Below, piece by piece: positions 17,495-25,987 of a stretch of DNA of 64,000 bases. The translations under genes were made by a program, and so were the position numbers. How positions within the stretch are numbered: position 1 is the first letter of the stretch; every line of letters begins with the position of its first letter. Source of the DNA: JAPPHA01 sp963664045 (GTDB taxonomy: Bacteria > Pseudomonadota > Alphaproteobacteria > Rhodobacterales > Rhodobacteraceae); contig CAXXGT010000017.1 of the NCBI GenBank assembly GCA_963664045.2, positions 310,001 through 374,000 on the forward strand. Reading direction: 5' to 3'. Below the pieces are notes generated by a model. That model was not told where the DNA came from, ran no database searches, and worked only from the letters and a program-made list of their open reading frames with translations.

Positions 17495-19582
17495 ATGCGT
17501 GTAGCGACCGATGTCGGCGGCACATTCACCGATATAGTCGTGTTTGACGATGCAGTGCCGGAATCGCATGGCACGATCCGCGTAGCCAAGGTCGATTCGA
17601 CACCGCCGGATTTCGAAGCCGGCGTGTTGCGCGCCATCCGGAAAGCGGGGGTCGAGGCTTCGGGCTTCGATCAGTTCGTTCACGGATCCACGGTCGTGAT
17701 CAACGCGCTGCTCTCGCGGCGTGGCGCCAAGACCGGGTTGATCACGACGGCGGGATTCCGCGACGTGCTGGAGATCGCGCGCGCCAACAGGCCGGATCTG
17801 TTCAACTTCAACTTTCGCAAACCTCCGCCCTTCGTGCCGCGCCATCTGCGTTGCGAAATCGCGGAGCGGGTCGACTACAAGGGATCCGTGATCACGCCTC
17901 TGGTGCTCGAGGAGGTCGCGCCGCTCGCAGCGTATTTCGAGGAGCAGAAGGTCGGTGCCGTCGCGGTCTGTTTTCTCCATGCCTACGCGAACCCCGATCA
18001 CGAGCGGCAGGTTGCCATGCGGCTGCGCGAGCTCTGTCCCGGAATTTCGGTGCTCGCGTCGCACGAAATCACGCGCGAATGGCGGGAATACGAGCGGACG
18101 AGCACGACGGTGCTGGCCGCGTATGTTCACCCTGTGGCGCATCGGTATCTCGGCTCCCTGGCAGACAAGCTGCAGGCGGCCGGGCTGCCCGGGAGTCCCC
18201 ACATCATGCAGTCGAACGGCGGCATCACGACGATCGAGGCGGCGGCGGCGAACCCCATCTGCATGGTCGAGTCCGGGCCGGCCAGCGGCATGCTCGGCGC
18301 CCTGGCGCTCGGAAAGATGCTCGGCGAGCGCAATCTCATCGGCCTCGATGTCGGCGGCACCACCGCCAAGTGCTCGCTGATCAAGGACGCGACGCCGCAT
18401 GTGATGAACGAATATTTCATCGAGCGCACCCGCACCTATCCCGGCTATCCGATCCGGACCCCGGTCATCGATATCGTCGAGATCGGCAGCGGCGGCGGCA
18501 GCATCGCCAAATTTGACGCAGGTGGCAAACTGCATGTCGGGCCGCAAAGCGCCGGGGCGACCCCCGGTCCGGTCGCCTACGGGCGGGGCGGGGTCGAGCC
18601 GACCACGACTGACGCGCATCTTCTGATCGGCCGGATAAACCGGGAAAACTTCCTGGGCGGCGAGCTGACGCCGGATATGGACGCGGTCAGGGCGGCATTC
18701 TCCGAGCTTGGGGCGGCGCTTGGCGTCGATGCGATCGAGGCCGCCAGGGGCGTCGTGCGCATTGCCAATGCCGACCTGGTCAGCGCGCTGAAACTGGTGT
18801 CGATCAATCGCGGTTACGACCCGCGCGATTTCAAGCTCGTCGCCTTTGGCGGCGGCGGCCCCATGCATGCGGTTGCACTCGCCAGCGAACTGCTGATCCC
18901 CGAGATCATCGTGCCGATCAACGCAGCGGTGTTTTCGGCATGGGGCATGCTGATGTCGGATCTGCGCCGCGATTATGTGCGCACAATGGTCGTGCGTCTG
19001 GATGCGGCGGATCCCGGGGAGCTGGAGGCCGTCTTTGGCGAGATGTCGGATACGGCCATGGCCGAGTTGCTGGCCGAAGGCGTGTCGCGGGATCGCATGG
19101 TCTTCGAGCGCTGGGCAGATTTTCGCTACAAGGGGCAGGAGCACACCGTCAAGGTAGTGCTCCCGGCCGAGCCGGTCACCACGGCGGCGGCGGCCGAATG
19201 GGTGGAAAGGTTCCATGCCGAACACGCGCGTGAATACGCGTTCCGGCTCGACGCGCCGGTGGAAATCGTCAACTTCCACCTGGTCGGCAAGGGGCTTGTG
19301 CACGCGCCCGGGTTGCCGCGACTGGGAGAGGCCCCGGCAGGAGAGGAGCCGCCGGAGGCCGGCCGGCGCGAGGTCGATTTCGATCAACTCGGCGTCCATC
19401 CGGCCAGGATCTGCATCCGTGACCGGCTTGCCGCCGGACATGTACTCGAGGGGCCGGTCGTGGTGGAGGAACCGGCAACGACGGTCGTCATCCCGCCGGG
19501 GTGGCAATCTCGCGTCGATTCATTCGGCAATCTTCGCGTGACGCGGGTCAATCAGGGGCAGGGGGTGATGAACGCCGCATGA
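17495..19582 (+). CDS. hyuA: Hydantoinase/oxoprolinase subunit A
   Basis: The ATP-dependent subunit of an N-methylhydantoinase/5-oxoprolinase-type enzyme that opens cyclic amides. The N-terminal ATDVGGTFTDIVVFD is the phosphate-binding signature, followed by HGSTVVINALLSRRGAKTGLIT. The second ATPase half has GLDVGGTTAKCSLIKD, then VEIGSGGGSIA and PGPVAYGRGG. The C-terminal domain has FGGGGPMHA. Length (695 residues) is normal. A GTG at 17489 is possible, but ATG 17495 sits at a better distance from GGGGAC (17480-17485). Its stop overlaps the racemase start (ATGA). Subunit B is encoded seven genes later at 25980, beyond an entire transporter. Confidence 0.93.
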   Translation: MRVATDVGGTFTDIVVFDDAVPESHGTIRVAKVDSTPPDFEAGVLRAIRKAGVEASGFDQFVHGSTVVINALLSRRGAKTGLITTAGFRDVLEIARANRPDLFNFNFRKPPPFVPRHLRCEIAERVDYKGSVITPLVLEEVAPLAAYFEEQKVGAVAVCFLHAYANPDHERQVAMRLRELCPGISVLASHEITREWREYERTSTTVLAAYVHPVAHRYLGSLADKLQAAGLPGSPHIMQSNGGITTIEAAAANPICMVESGPASGMLGALALGKMLGERNLIGLDVGGTTAKCSLIKDATPHVMNEYFIERTRTYPGYPIRTPVIDIVEIGSGGGSIAKFDAGGKLHVGPQSAGATPGPVAYGRGGVEPTTTDAHLLIGRINRENFLGGELTPDMDAVRAAFSELGAALGVDAIEAARGVVRIANADLVSALKLVSINRGYDPRDFKLVAFGGGGPMHAVALASELLIPEIIVPINAAVFSAWGMLMSDLRRDYVRTMVVRLDAADPGELEAVFGEMSDTAMAELLAEGVSRDRMVFERWADFRYKGQEHTVKVVLPAEPVTTAAAAEWVERFHAEHAREYAFRLDAPVEIVNFHLVGKGLVHAPGLPRLGEAPAGEEPPEAGRREVDFDQLGVHPARICIRDRLAAGHVLEGPVVVEEPATTVVIPPGWQSRVDSFGNLRVTRVNQGQGVMNAA

Positions 19583-20406
19583 CCAGACTGCTGTATCTCC
19601 ATGTCGTCGGGAGCGATCCGGCAGACGGATCGGACCGGTATGCCGTACGCATGCAGGAGCAATTGGCCGCGGCTGTTTCGGATCGAACGACCGTCGACCT
19701 TGTCGCCTTGTCCGCCAAACGGCCCAGGCATGTCGATTTCCACTCCTACGAGGGTCTCATCGTTCCGGACCTGATCCACCATGTTCACGCGAGTGCCGCC
19801 GACTATGACGGCTTTGTCATCGGCTGCTTCTACGACATCGGCTTGCGCGAGGCGCGCGAGGTGTCCGGCCGGGCTGTCGTGACGGCGCCGTGTCAGGCCA
19901 CGACCGACATGGCGATGCACCTGGGCAACCGCTTCTCGATCCTCGTTGGTACGCGAAAGAACATACCCAAGATGAGCGAGAACGTTCGGATCTACGGGCG
20001 GGATCACGCCATGGCTTCGATGCGTGCCGTGGGCCTCGGCGTCTGGGAACAGCAAACAGCGCCGGACGTCTTCGAACGCATGGCAGAGGCAGGCCGGGTC
20101 TGTGTCGAGGAAGACGGCGCCGAGGTCTTGATCCTCGGCTGCACGGCGGGCTTTGGCCTCCACGAGAGACTGCGCCTGGCGTTGAATGTTCCGGTCCTCG
20201 ACGCTATGCTCGCGCCGACAATGTATGCGGAATTTCTTTCCGGGACGGCGCAGCGGCTTGGTTGGTACCCAAGCCGGGTGGGCGGTAGCGCTCCGCCTCC
20301 AGACGCGGAAATCAAACAATGGAATCTGTTTTCAGGCGCGCCGGCCGAAGGGGTCAGGGTATCTGACTCCGGATCCGGTGCAGACAAGACGGCCCACGCG
20401 CGTTGA
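19579..20406 (+). CDS. Aspartate/glutamate/hydantoin racemase family
   Basis: A cofactor-independent two-cysteine racemase. Motifs: RLLYLHVVGSDP, DGFVIGCFYDIGLREARE, the first cysteine region VTAPCQATTDMAMHLG and the second LILGCTAGFGLHE. In hydantoin operons such enzymes racemise 5-substituted hydantoins so that a stereospecific hydantoinase can use both forms. ATG 19579 overlaps the hyuA stop by four bases, so translation is coupled. The last 35 residues (EIKQWNLFSGAPAEGVRV onward) are an unusual polar tail. Alternative: Asp/Glu racemase proper. Context favours the hydantoin type. Confidence 0.87.
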   Translation: MTRLLYLHVVGSDPADGSDRYAVRMQEQLAAAVSDRTTVDLVALSAKRPRHVDFHSYEGLIVPDLIHHVHASAADYDGFVIGCFYDIGLREAREVSGRAVVTAPCQATTDMAMHLGNRFSILVGTRKNIPKMSENVRIYGRDHAMASMRAVGLGVWEQQTAPDVFERMAEAGRVCVEEDGAEVLILGCTAGFGLHERLRLALNVPVLDAMLAPTMYAEFLSGTAQRLGWYPSRVGGSAPPPDAEIKQWNLFSGAPAEGVRVSDSGSGADKTAHAR

Positions 20407-20475
20407 CGACGCGCCGGGTCGCGGCGATGTGTCGTTGCGACACATCACAACACCAATGGACACAAGGAGACTGTC

Positions 20476-22080
20476 ATGAAGAAACCATACGGATCACTGG
20501 TCACGGCGGCGTCCGCGCTGCTATTTTCGGCATTCGCGGTGATCGCGCCGCTTTCGGCGCAGACGGTGTTGCGGCTCGACGAGCATGCGATCGGAGAGAT
20601 CGATCCGGCGAAGGCGACCGACTACGCCGACTCGATGATCTTCTACAACATCTATGACACGCTGGTGATTCCCGCCGCGGGCGGCACGGACATCCTGCCG
20701 CATCTGGCGGAATCCTGGTCCATCGATGGCCAGACCTACACGTTCACGTTGCGCGACGATGTCCCGTTCCACAGCGGCAACGTGATGGATTCAGAGGATG
20801 TCGCGTTTTCGATCGAGCGCATGCTGGCGCTTGGACAAGGCTTCTCAAGCCTGTTCGCCGGCGTGATCGACAGCGTGGCAACGCCGGATTCACGAACCGT
20901 GTCGATCACTCTCGAGCAACCCTATGCGCCGTTCCTGGGCTCGCTCGTTCGGCTCGCGGTTGTCGACAAGGATGCCGTTCTCGAAAACCTGGCCGAAGGC
21001 GATTACGGCGATTTGGGCGATTACGGTCAGGCCTATCTTTCGTCCAACACGGCCGGGACCGGTGCCTACACCATCTCGTCGCACAATCCGCAAGAACTGA
21101 CGGTGATGGAGAAGAACGCCGATTATTTCCTCGGAGTGCCCGCCGAAGCGCCGGATACGGTCGAACTGCAATATTCGATCGAACCGGCGACCCTGCGCGC
21201 GCTGATCACCCGCGGTGAGCTCGATATCGGCGATCAGTGGATGGCGCCCGAGATCAAGGCGGCCGTCTCGGCCGAAGAGGGGGTATCCCTCGGACAGGTG
21301 GCCGGCATTTCCTCGTTCTACCTGAAACTGAACAACCAGCGCCCGCCTCTCGATGACGTGCACTGCCGACGTGCTTTCGCACTTGCATACGATTATGACG
21401 CAATCCTGGAGCAGACGCAGGTCACCGATGAGATCGCGTTTGGCCGCCGGGCACATGGCCCGCTGCCGCTGGGCGTGCTGGGCTCCGACGAGAACATCCC
21501 GGCGGGCCAGTTCGACCTCGATGCCGCGCGGGCAGAACTCGAACAGTGCCAATACGATCCGGGCGATCATGAAATCCAGCTCAACTGGGTTGCGGGCAAC
21601 CCGATCCAGGAACGCATCCAGCTGATGATGCAGCTCAATCTCGGTGAGCTTGGCTTCGACACGACGATCACGACGACGCCCTGGGCGATGTTCACGGAAC
21701 TTGCTGCGACGGCCGAGCGGACCCCGCATGTCAGCCCGGTGAATTTCATCCTGACGACGCCTGATCCGGACTCGATGCTCTACACCATGTATCACAGCAA
21801 TGCTGTCGGCACCTGGGCCTCGGTGGACTGGGTCATGAATGAGGAGGTCGACAGCATGATCGAGGCCGGGCGCACGGAAACGGACCCGGCGACGCGGGCA
21901 ACGATCTACCTCGAACTCGGCAACAAGCTCGTCGAAGACCAGGTGTCGATCTTCGCATACGAACTGGTCGGCGTCTTCCCGATCCGCGACGTGGTGCACG
22001 TGCCGGCCCTGCAGGAAGACGGGAAGACCTATTCGGTTCAGGGGATGAACTTCATGTTCCGTGAAATGACCATGAACTGA
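20476..22080 (+). CDS. ABC transporter substrate-binding protein (family 5)
   Basis: A periplasmic receptor of the DppA/OppA/NikA class, 534 residues. It has a Sec signal peptide (MKKPYGS, hydrophobic core, APLSAQT), then the family opening LRLDEHAIGEIDPAKATDYADSM and LPHLAESWSIDGQTYTFTLRDDV. A region with LNNQRPPLDDVHCRRAFALAYD is typical of peptide/nickel receptors. AAGGAGACTGTC precedes ATG 20476. It is the third gene of the hydantoinase operon and presumably captures the hydantoin, oxoproline or a related cyclic amide. Ligand identity is inference from operon context. Confidence 0.93.
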   Translation: MKKPYGSLVTAASALLFSAFAVIAPLSAQTVLRLDEHAIGEIDPAKATDYADSMIFYNIYDTLVIPAAGGTDILPHLAESWSIDGQTYTFTLRDDVPFHSGNVMDSEDVAFSIERMLALGQGFSSLFAGVIDSVATPDSRTVSITLEQPYAPFLGSLVRLAVVDKDAVLENLAEGDYGDLGDYGQAYLSSNTAGTGAYTISSHNPQELTVMEKNADYFLGVPAEAPDTVELQYSIEPATLRALITRGELDIGDQWMAPEIKAAVSAEEGVSLGQVAGISSFYLKLNNQRPPLDDVHCRRAFALAYDYDAILEQTQVTDEIAFGRRAHGPLPLGVLGSDENIPAGQFDLDAARAELEQCQYDPGDHEIQLNWVAGNPIQERIQLMMQLNLGELGFDTTITTTPWAMFTELAATAERTPHVSPVNFILTTPDPDSMLYTMYHSNAVGTWASVDWVMNEEVDSMIEAGRTETDPATRATIYLELGNKLVEDQVSIFAYELVGVFPIRDVVHVPALQEDGKTYSVQGMNFMFREMTMN

Positions 22081-22093
22081 ATCACTCCGGGAG

Positions 22094-22119
22094 GGGGCGG
22101 CATTTCGAAATGTCGCCCC
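22094..22119 (+). promoter_or_regulatory. Intercistronic RNA hairpin after receptor gene
   Basis: GGGGCGGCATTT pairs with AAATGTCGCCCC around a two-base CG spacing, with one G-U pair. It lies 14 bases after the receptor stop and 44 before the first permease. No U-run follows. Hairpins in this position in binding-protein operons commonly protect the upstream message and lower downstream expression, so the receptor is made in excess. Confidence 0.65.
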
Positions 22120-22162
22120 TGATCTTCAACCGTATCCTGAACATCTGCGAGAACGAACCCGC

Positions 22163-23182
22163 GTGAATCTCTGGCGCTACTTCCTGGGCCGTCTCCTCGG
22201 GTCGTTGCTCGTCCTGATCGGGGTCTCGATTCTGGTCTTCGGTATTGCGCGCCTGATCCCGGGCGACCCGGCCCGGATCGCGTTGGGGCCGATGGCTTCG
22301 GCCGAGCAGGTCGAGTTGATGCGCGAGCGTTTGCGGCTGAACGAGCCCGTCGTCGTGCAGTATGGCGAGTTCGTGAAGGATCTGTTCCGGGGCGACCTCG
22401 GCATCTCGCTCTACACCAAGCGCCCGGTGACCAACGACATCCTGTCAACGCTGCCTGCGACCTTCGAGCTTGTCCTCGCCGCCGCGCTGATCATGACGCT
22501 CATCGGTGTGCCGCTCGGAATTGTCGCAGCGCGCTATCGGAACTCGGGCGTGGATCGCGCCGCCAATCTCGCAGCGCTCCTGGGTGTCGTGACACCGTCG
22601 TTCGTTTGGGCCATTTTCCTGATGCTCGTCTTTGCCTTCGCGCTCGACATATTTCCCATTGCCGGGCGGGTGTCGCGCGGGGCGGAGCTGCCGCCGATGG
22701 TCACCGGTCTCCTGATTTTCGATTCCGCGATCGCCGGCATGTGGTCGACTTTCTTCGACGCGGTACGCCACATCGTCCTGCCTGCCATCGCGCTGGCGAT
22801 GGGCGGGCTCGGCACCGCGGCGCGCCTGACCCGCGCGAACATGTCCGAGGTCTACGACCGCCAGTATATCCAGTTGGCGCGAGCGTTCTCGTACACGGAG
22901 CGGGAGATCTCCTACAAATACGCATTGCGTCCGGCCATGGTGCCGACCCTGACAATCCTCGGACTGGACTTCGCGATCATGCTTGGAAATGCCTTTCTCG
23001 TGGAGATGGTGTTCGCCTGGCCGGGAATGGCGCGCTATGGCGTCGAGGTCATCATCCGAAAGGACCTGAACGGAATTGTCGGCACGGTCCTCGTGATCTC
23101 TGCCTTCTTCCTCATCATCAACATGATCATCGACATCGTCGTCGCCTATATGAACCCACGGATCCGGTACCAGGATCAATGA
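22163..23182 (+). CDS. ABC transporter permease (DppB-like)
   Basis: Inner-membrane permease, 339 residues, with about six helices. The N-terminus NLWRYFLGRLLGSLLVLIGVSILVFGIARL and PGDPARIALG are classic for DppB-type subunits, and the coupling-loop region has ARAFSYTEREISYKYALRPAMVPTL. GTG 22163 is the start, since no in-frame ATG lies nearby. Its stop overlaps the next permease start by four bases (ATGA). Confidence 0.93.
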   Translation: MNLWRYFLGRLLGSLLVLIGVSILVFGIARLIPGDPARIALGPMASAEQVELMRERLRLNEPVVVQYGEFVKDLFRGDLGISLYTKRPVTNDILSTLPATFELVLAAALIMTLIGVPLGIVAARYRNSGVDRAANLAALLGVVTPSFVWAIFLMLVFAFALDIFPIAGRVSRGAELPPMVTGLLIFDSAIAGMWSTFFDAVRHIVLPAIALAMGGLGTAARLTRANMSEVYDRQYIQLARAFSYTEREISYKYALRPAMVPTLTILGLDFAIMLGNAFLVEMVFAWPGMARYGVEVIIRKDLNGIVGTVLVISAFFLIINMIIDIVVAYMNPRIRYQDQ

Positions 23183-24030
23183 TGGCGGGTATCCTCAACT
23201 CGCGGGCGTGGTACCGCTACAGATCGGAGCCGCTGGCGGTGTTCGGTCTCGGGTTGCTGTCCGCGATCGTGTTCCTGGCGGTCCTGGCGCCAGTCGTGAC
23301 GCCTTATCCGGACCATGCCGGACGGTTTGTGGATTTCAGCAATACCAGCCAACCACCGAACTCGCAGCATTGGTTCGGGACCGACCTGGTCGGGCGCGAC
23401 GTGCTCACCCGGGTGATCTTCGGCTACCGCATCTCGCTGGTGATCGGATTCGTCGTGCTCGGGCTCGCCGCGCCGCTGGGCGTCACGCTCGGGCTTGTCG
23501 CCGGCTACATGAGCGGCCGGACCGGCACGGTCATCATGCGAATCACTGATGTCTTCCTGGCGATCCCGGCGCTGGTTCTGGCGATGGCGGTGCTTGGCGT
23601 GCTCGATCGCACCCTGATCAACGGCTTGCTCGCACTCGCGGTCCTCTGGTGGCCCTGGTATACGCGGATGGTTTACAATCAGACCCGAGCCTTGCGACAC
23701 GAGGAGTTCGTCGTTGCGGCGCAGGTCGTCGGGGCCTCGCATCTTCACATCCTGTTTCGCGAGATCCTGCCGAACCTGTTGCCGTCGGTGCTGACCAAGT
23801 TCACACTGGATCTCGGCTTCGTCATACTCGTGGCCTCGGCGCTTAGCTTCCTGGGGTTAGGGGTCGAGCCGCCCACACCGGATCTGGGGTCCATGGTCGC
23901 GGAAGGCGCGACCTATCAGCCGGACATGTGGTGGTTGCCGGTGTTTCCGGGGCTTGCAATCCTGTTGGTCGTTCTGGCGTTCAACCTGGTCGGCGACGGG
24001 TTGCGCAGCGTGTTCGGAGAGGGACGGTGA
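23179..24030 (+). CDS. ABC transporter permease (DppC-like)
   Basis: Second permease, 283 residues. Motifs: PPNSQHWFGTDLVGRDVLTRVIFGYRISL (the DppC 'FGTDxxGRD' signature), MRITDVFLAIPALVLAMA and the coupling loop EEFVVAAQVVGASHLHILFREILPNLLPS, then ASALSFLGLGVEPPTPDLGSM. ATG 23179 overlaps the preceding stop; ATG 23182 directly after is an alternative. It forms the transmembrane heterodimer with the preceding gene product. Confidence 0.93.
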   Translation: MMAGILNSRAWYRYRSEPLAVFGLGLLSAIVFLAVLAPVVTPYPDHAGRFVDFSNTSQPPNSQHWFGTDLVGRDVLTRVIFGYRISLVIGFVVLGLAAPLGVTLGLVAGYMSGRTGTVIMRITDVFLAIPALVLAMAVLGVLDRTLINGLLALAVLWWPWYTRMVYNQTRALRHEEFVVAAQVVGASHLHILFREILPNLLPSVLTKFTLDLGFVILVASALSFLGLGVEPPTPDLGSMVAEGATYQPDMWWLPVFPGLAILLVVLAFNLVGDGLRSVFGEGR

Positions 24031-24989
24031 ACTCGGATTCCATCCTCACGATCGAAGACCTGCACCTCCGCATTCGCCAGTTCGAGGGCGAGGCGCACAT
24101 TCTCAATGGCGTCAGCTTGCACCTGCGCGCCGGTGAGCGCGTCGCGCTGGTGGGGGAATCCGGTTGCGGAAAAACCAGCACCGCCCTGATGGCGATGGGG
24201 CTGATGAACGGCGGCAACATTTCGGTCGACGGACGCGTGATGCTCGAAGGAGTCAATCTCCTCGCGCTTGGCGAGAGGGGATGGCGAAACATTCGCGGGC
24301 GCCAGATCAGCATGGTGTTCCAGGATCCGGTTGCAGCATTGAACCCGGTCTTCACAGTCGGCGATCAGCTGGTCACGGCGATCCAGCGGGGCGATCCGGG
24401 AACGTCACGGGCGGAAGCGCATGAACGGGCCGCAGAAGCGCTACGCCACGTGCATATCGTGGATTCCGAGCGGGTGCTCGCTTCTTACCCGTTCCAGCTC
24501 AGCGGCGGCCTCAACCAGCGAATTCTCATCACGATGGCACTGGTCAACCGGCCCAGGGTCGTCGTTGCAGACGAACCGGGCTCGGCCCTCGACGTGACGG
24601 TCCAGGAACAGACATTGCGCCTGATGAAGGCGCTCACGGACGAAGTCGGCGCCGCGGTGCTGCTGATCACCCACAACCTGGGCGTTGTGCGCAAATTCGC
24701 CCAGCGGGTCTATGTCATGTATTCCGGCACGATCGTCGAAGAGGCCGAGACGGCGCAACTGTTCAAGGCGCCGAGGCACCCGTACACCAAGGCGCTTCTG
24801 GCCGCCGTGCCTCGGCTGACAGGCGAGGGTCTGCCGCAGCCGATCCCCGGGGAGGTGCCCGACTACACCAACCCGCCGGTCGGATGCCGCTTTCAGCCGC
24901 GCTGCCCCCATGCGCGAGCCGCCTGCGTCAATCCGCCGTTCGCCGAGCCGGCACCCGGGCACCGGGTAAGATGTGTTCTTGGTTCCTGA
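24027..24989 (+). CDS. ABC transporter ATP-binding protein (DppD-like)
   Basis: Cytoplasmic ATPase, 320 residues. Walker A GESGCGKTS, Q-loop FQDPVAALNPV, signature FQLSGGLNQR, Walker B VVVADEPGSALD and H-loop LLITHNLG. Two departures are worth noting: the signature is LSGGL rather than LSGGQ, and Walker B continues PGSALD rather than PTTALD. The C-terminal CRFQPRCPHARAAC is the peptide/nickel-type cysteine cluster. GTG 24027 follows GGAGAGGGAC and overlaps the previous stop. Confidence 0.92.
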   Translation: MNSDSILTIEDLHLRIRQFEGEAHILNGVSLHLRAGERVALVGESGCGKTSTALMAMGLMNGGNISVDGRVMLEGVNLLALGERGWRNIRGRQISMVFQDPVAALNPVFTVGDQLVTAIQRGDPGTSRAEAHERAAEALRHVHIVDSERVLASYPFQLSGGLNQRILITMALVNRPRVVVADEPGSALDVTVQEQTLRLMKALTDEVGAAVLLITHNLGVVRKFAQRVYVMYSGTIVEEAETAQLFKAPRHPYTKALLAAVPRLTGEGLPQPIPGEVPDYTNPPVGCRFQPRCPHARAACVNPPFAEPAPGHRVRCVLGS

Positions 24990-25987
24990 TGGCTGAACCT
25001 GTCGTGCTCCCTGAGGAAGATCCGGTCTTGATCCGCATCGAGGATCTGCGGCGGGATTTCACTGTCGGCAGCCGTACGGTTTCGGCGCTCGCCGGCGTGA
25101 GCCTTGACATTCGCCGCGGGCAGACTGTCGCGGTGGTCGGGGAATCCGGGTCGGGCAAGACCACGCTGGGCAACCAGATCCTCGGTATCGACCGGCCGAC
25201 ATCGGGGCGGATCCTGTTCGAAGGGCGCGAAATCACCGCGGCCCGCGGCACCGACATGCGGCGGCGGATCCAGGTTGTGCAGCAGAGCCCCTACACGACG
25301 CTGAATCCCAAGCGGAGCCTGCGCCAGATCCTCGAACTGCCGATCGCGATCCACAGCGACCGTTCGCGGCGTCAGCGCCGCGAACGCGTGGCCGAGCTGC
25401 TGGAGGTCGTGGGCGTTCCGGCCGACTTCATGGAGCGGCATTCCTATGCGCTCTCCGGGGGCCAGCGTCAGCGCGTGGCCCTGGCGCGGGCCCTTGCGTC
25501 GGAGCCCGACGTGATCGTGCTCGACGAGCCGACCTCGTCGCTCGACGTGTCGGTCCAGGCCCGAATCCTGCAACTTCTTGTCGAGCTGCAGGCGCAGTAC
25601 CGGCTGACCTATCTGTTCATCACCCATGATCTAAGCGTGGTGCGCAACATCGCGGACGAGGTCGTCGTGCTCTACCGCGGCTATGTGGTCGAGCGCGGCG
25701 CAACGGCGGAACTGTTCGCGAGTCCGCAGCACCGCTACAACACGATGCTCCTGTCTTCCATTCCGGTTGTGTCCGAGCCGGAGGAGACGCTGAAACCGTC
25801 CTGGGACTGGGATAGCGCGGTGCTGGGTGCCGAGCCCCCGGTCGGCGAGGCTTGTCCCTTTCTGCCGCGATGCCCGCATGCCGTAGCGCTCTGCGAGCAG
25901 GGGGTGCCGCCGCTCGTCACCGCAACGCCGACACACAGTCATGCCTGCCGCAACCCAAGGGGCTCGGGAACCGCAGACCATGATTGA
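24989..25987 (+). CDS. ABC transporter ATP-binding protein (DppF-like)
   Basis: Second ATPase, 332 residues. Walker A GESGSGKTT, Q-loop QQSPYTTLNP, signature YALSGGQRQR, Walker B IVLDEPTSSLD, H-loop FITHDLS, and the C-terminal CPFLPRCPHAVALC cluster. This subunit keeps the canonical LSGGQ while its partner has LSGGL. ATG 24989 overlaps the preceding stop by one base. The 3' end overlaps hyuB by eight bases. Confidence 0.92.
   Translation: MAEPVVLPEEDPVLIRIEDLRRDFTVGSRTVSALAGVSLDIRRGQTVAVVGESGSGKTTLGNQILGIDRPTSGRILFEGREITAARGTDMRRRIQVVQQSPYTTLNPKRSLRQILELPIAIHSDRSRRQRRERVAELLEVVGVPADFMERHSYALSGGQRQRVALARALASEPDVIVLDEPTSSLDVSVQARILQLLVELQAQYRLTYLFITHDLSVVRNIADEVVVLYRGYVVERGATAELFASPQHRYNTMLLSSIPVVSEPEETLKPSWDWDSAVLGAEPPVGEACPFLPRCPHAVALCEQGVPPLVTATPTHSHACRNPRGSGTADHD

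Noticed and set aside
17327..19507. 726-codon open frame on the minus strand antisense to hyuA
   Set aside because: The plus-strand frame has all hydantoinase motifs. The antisense frame is an effect of GC-rich codon usage, with Arg/His/Asp-rich composition and no domain.
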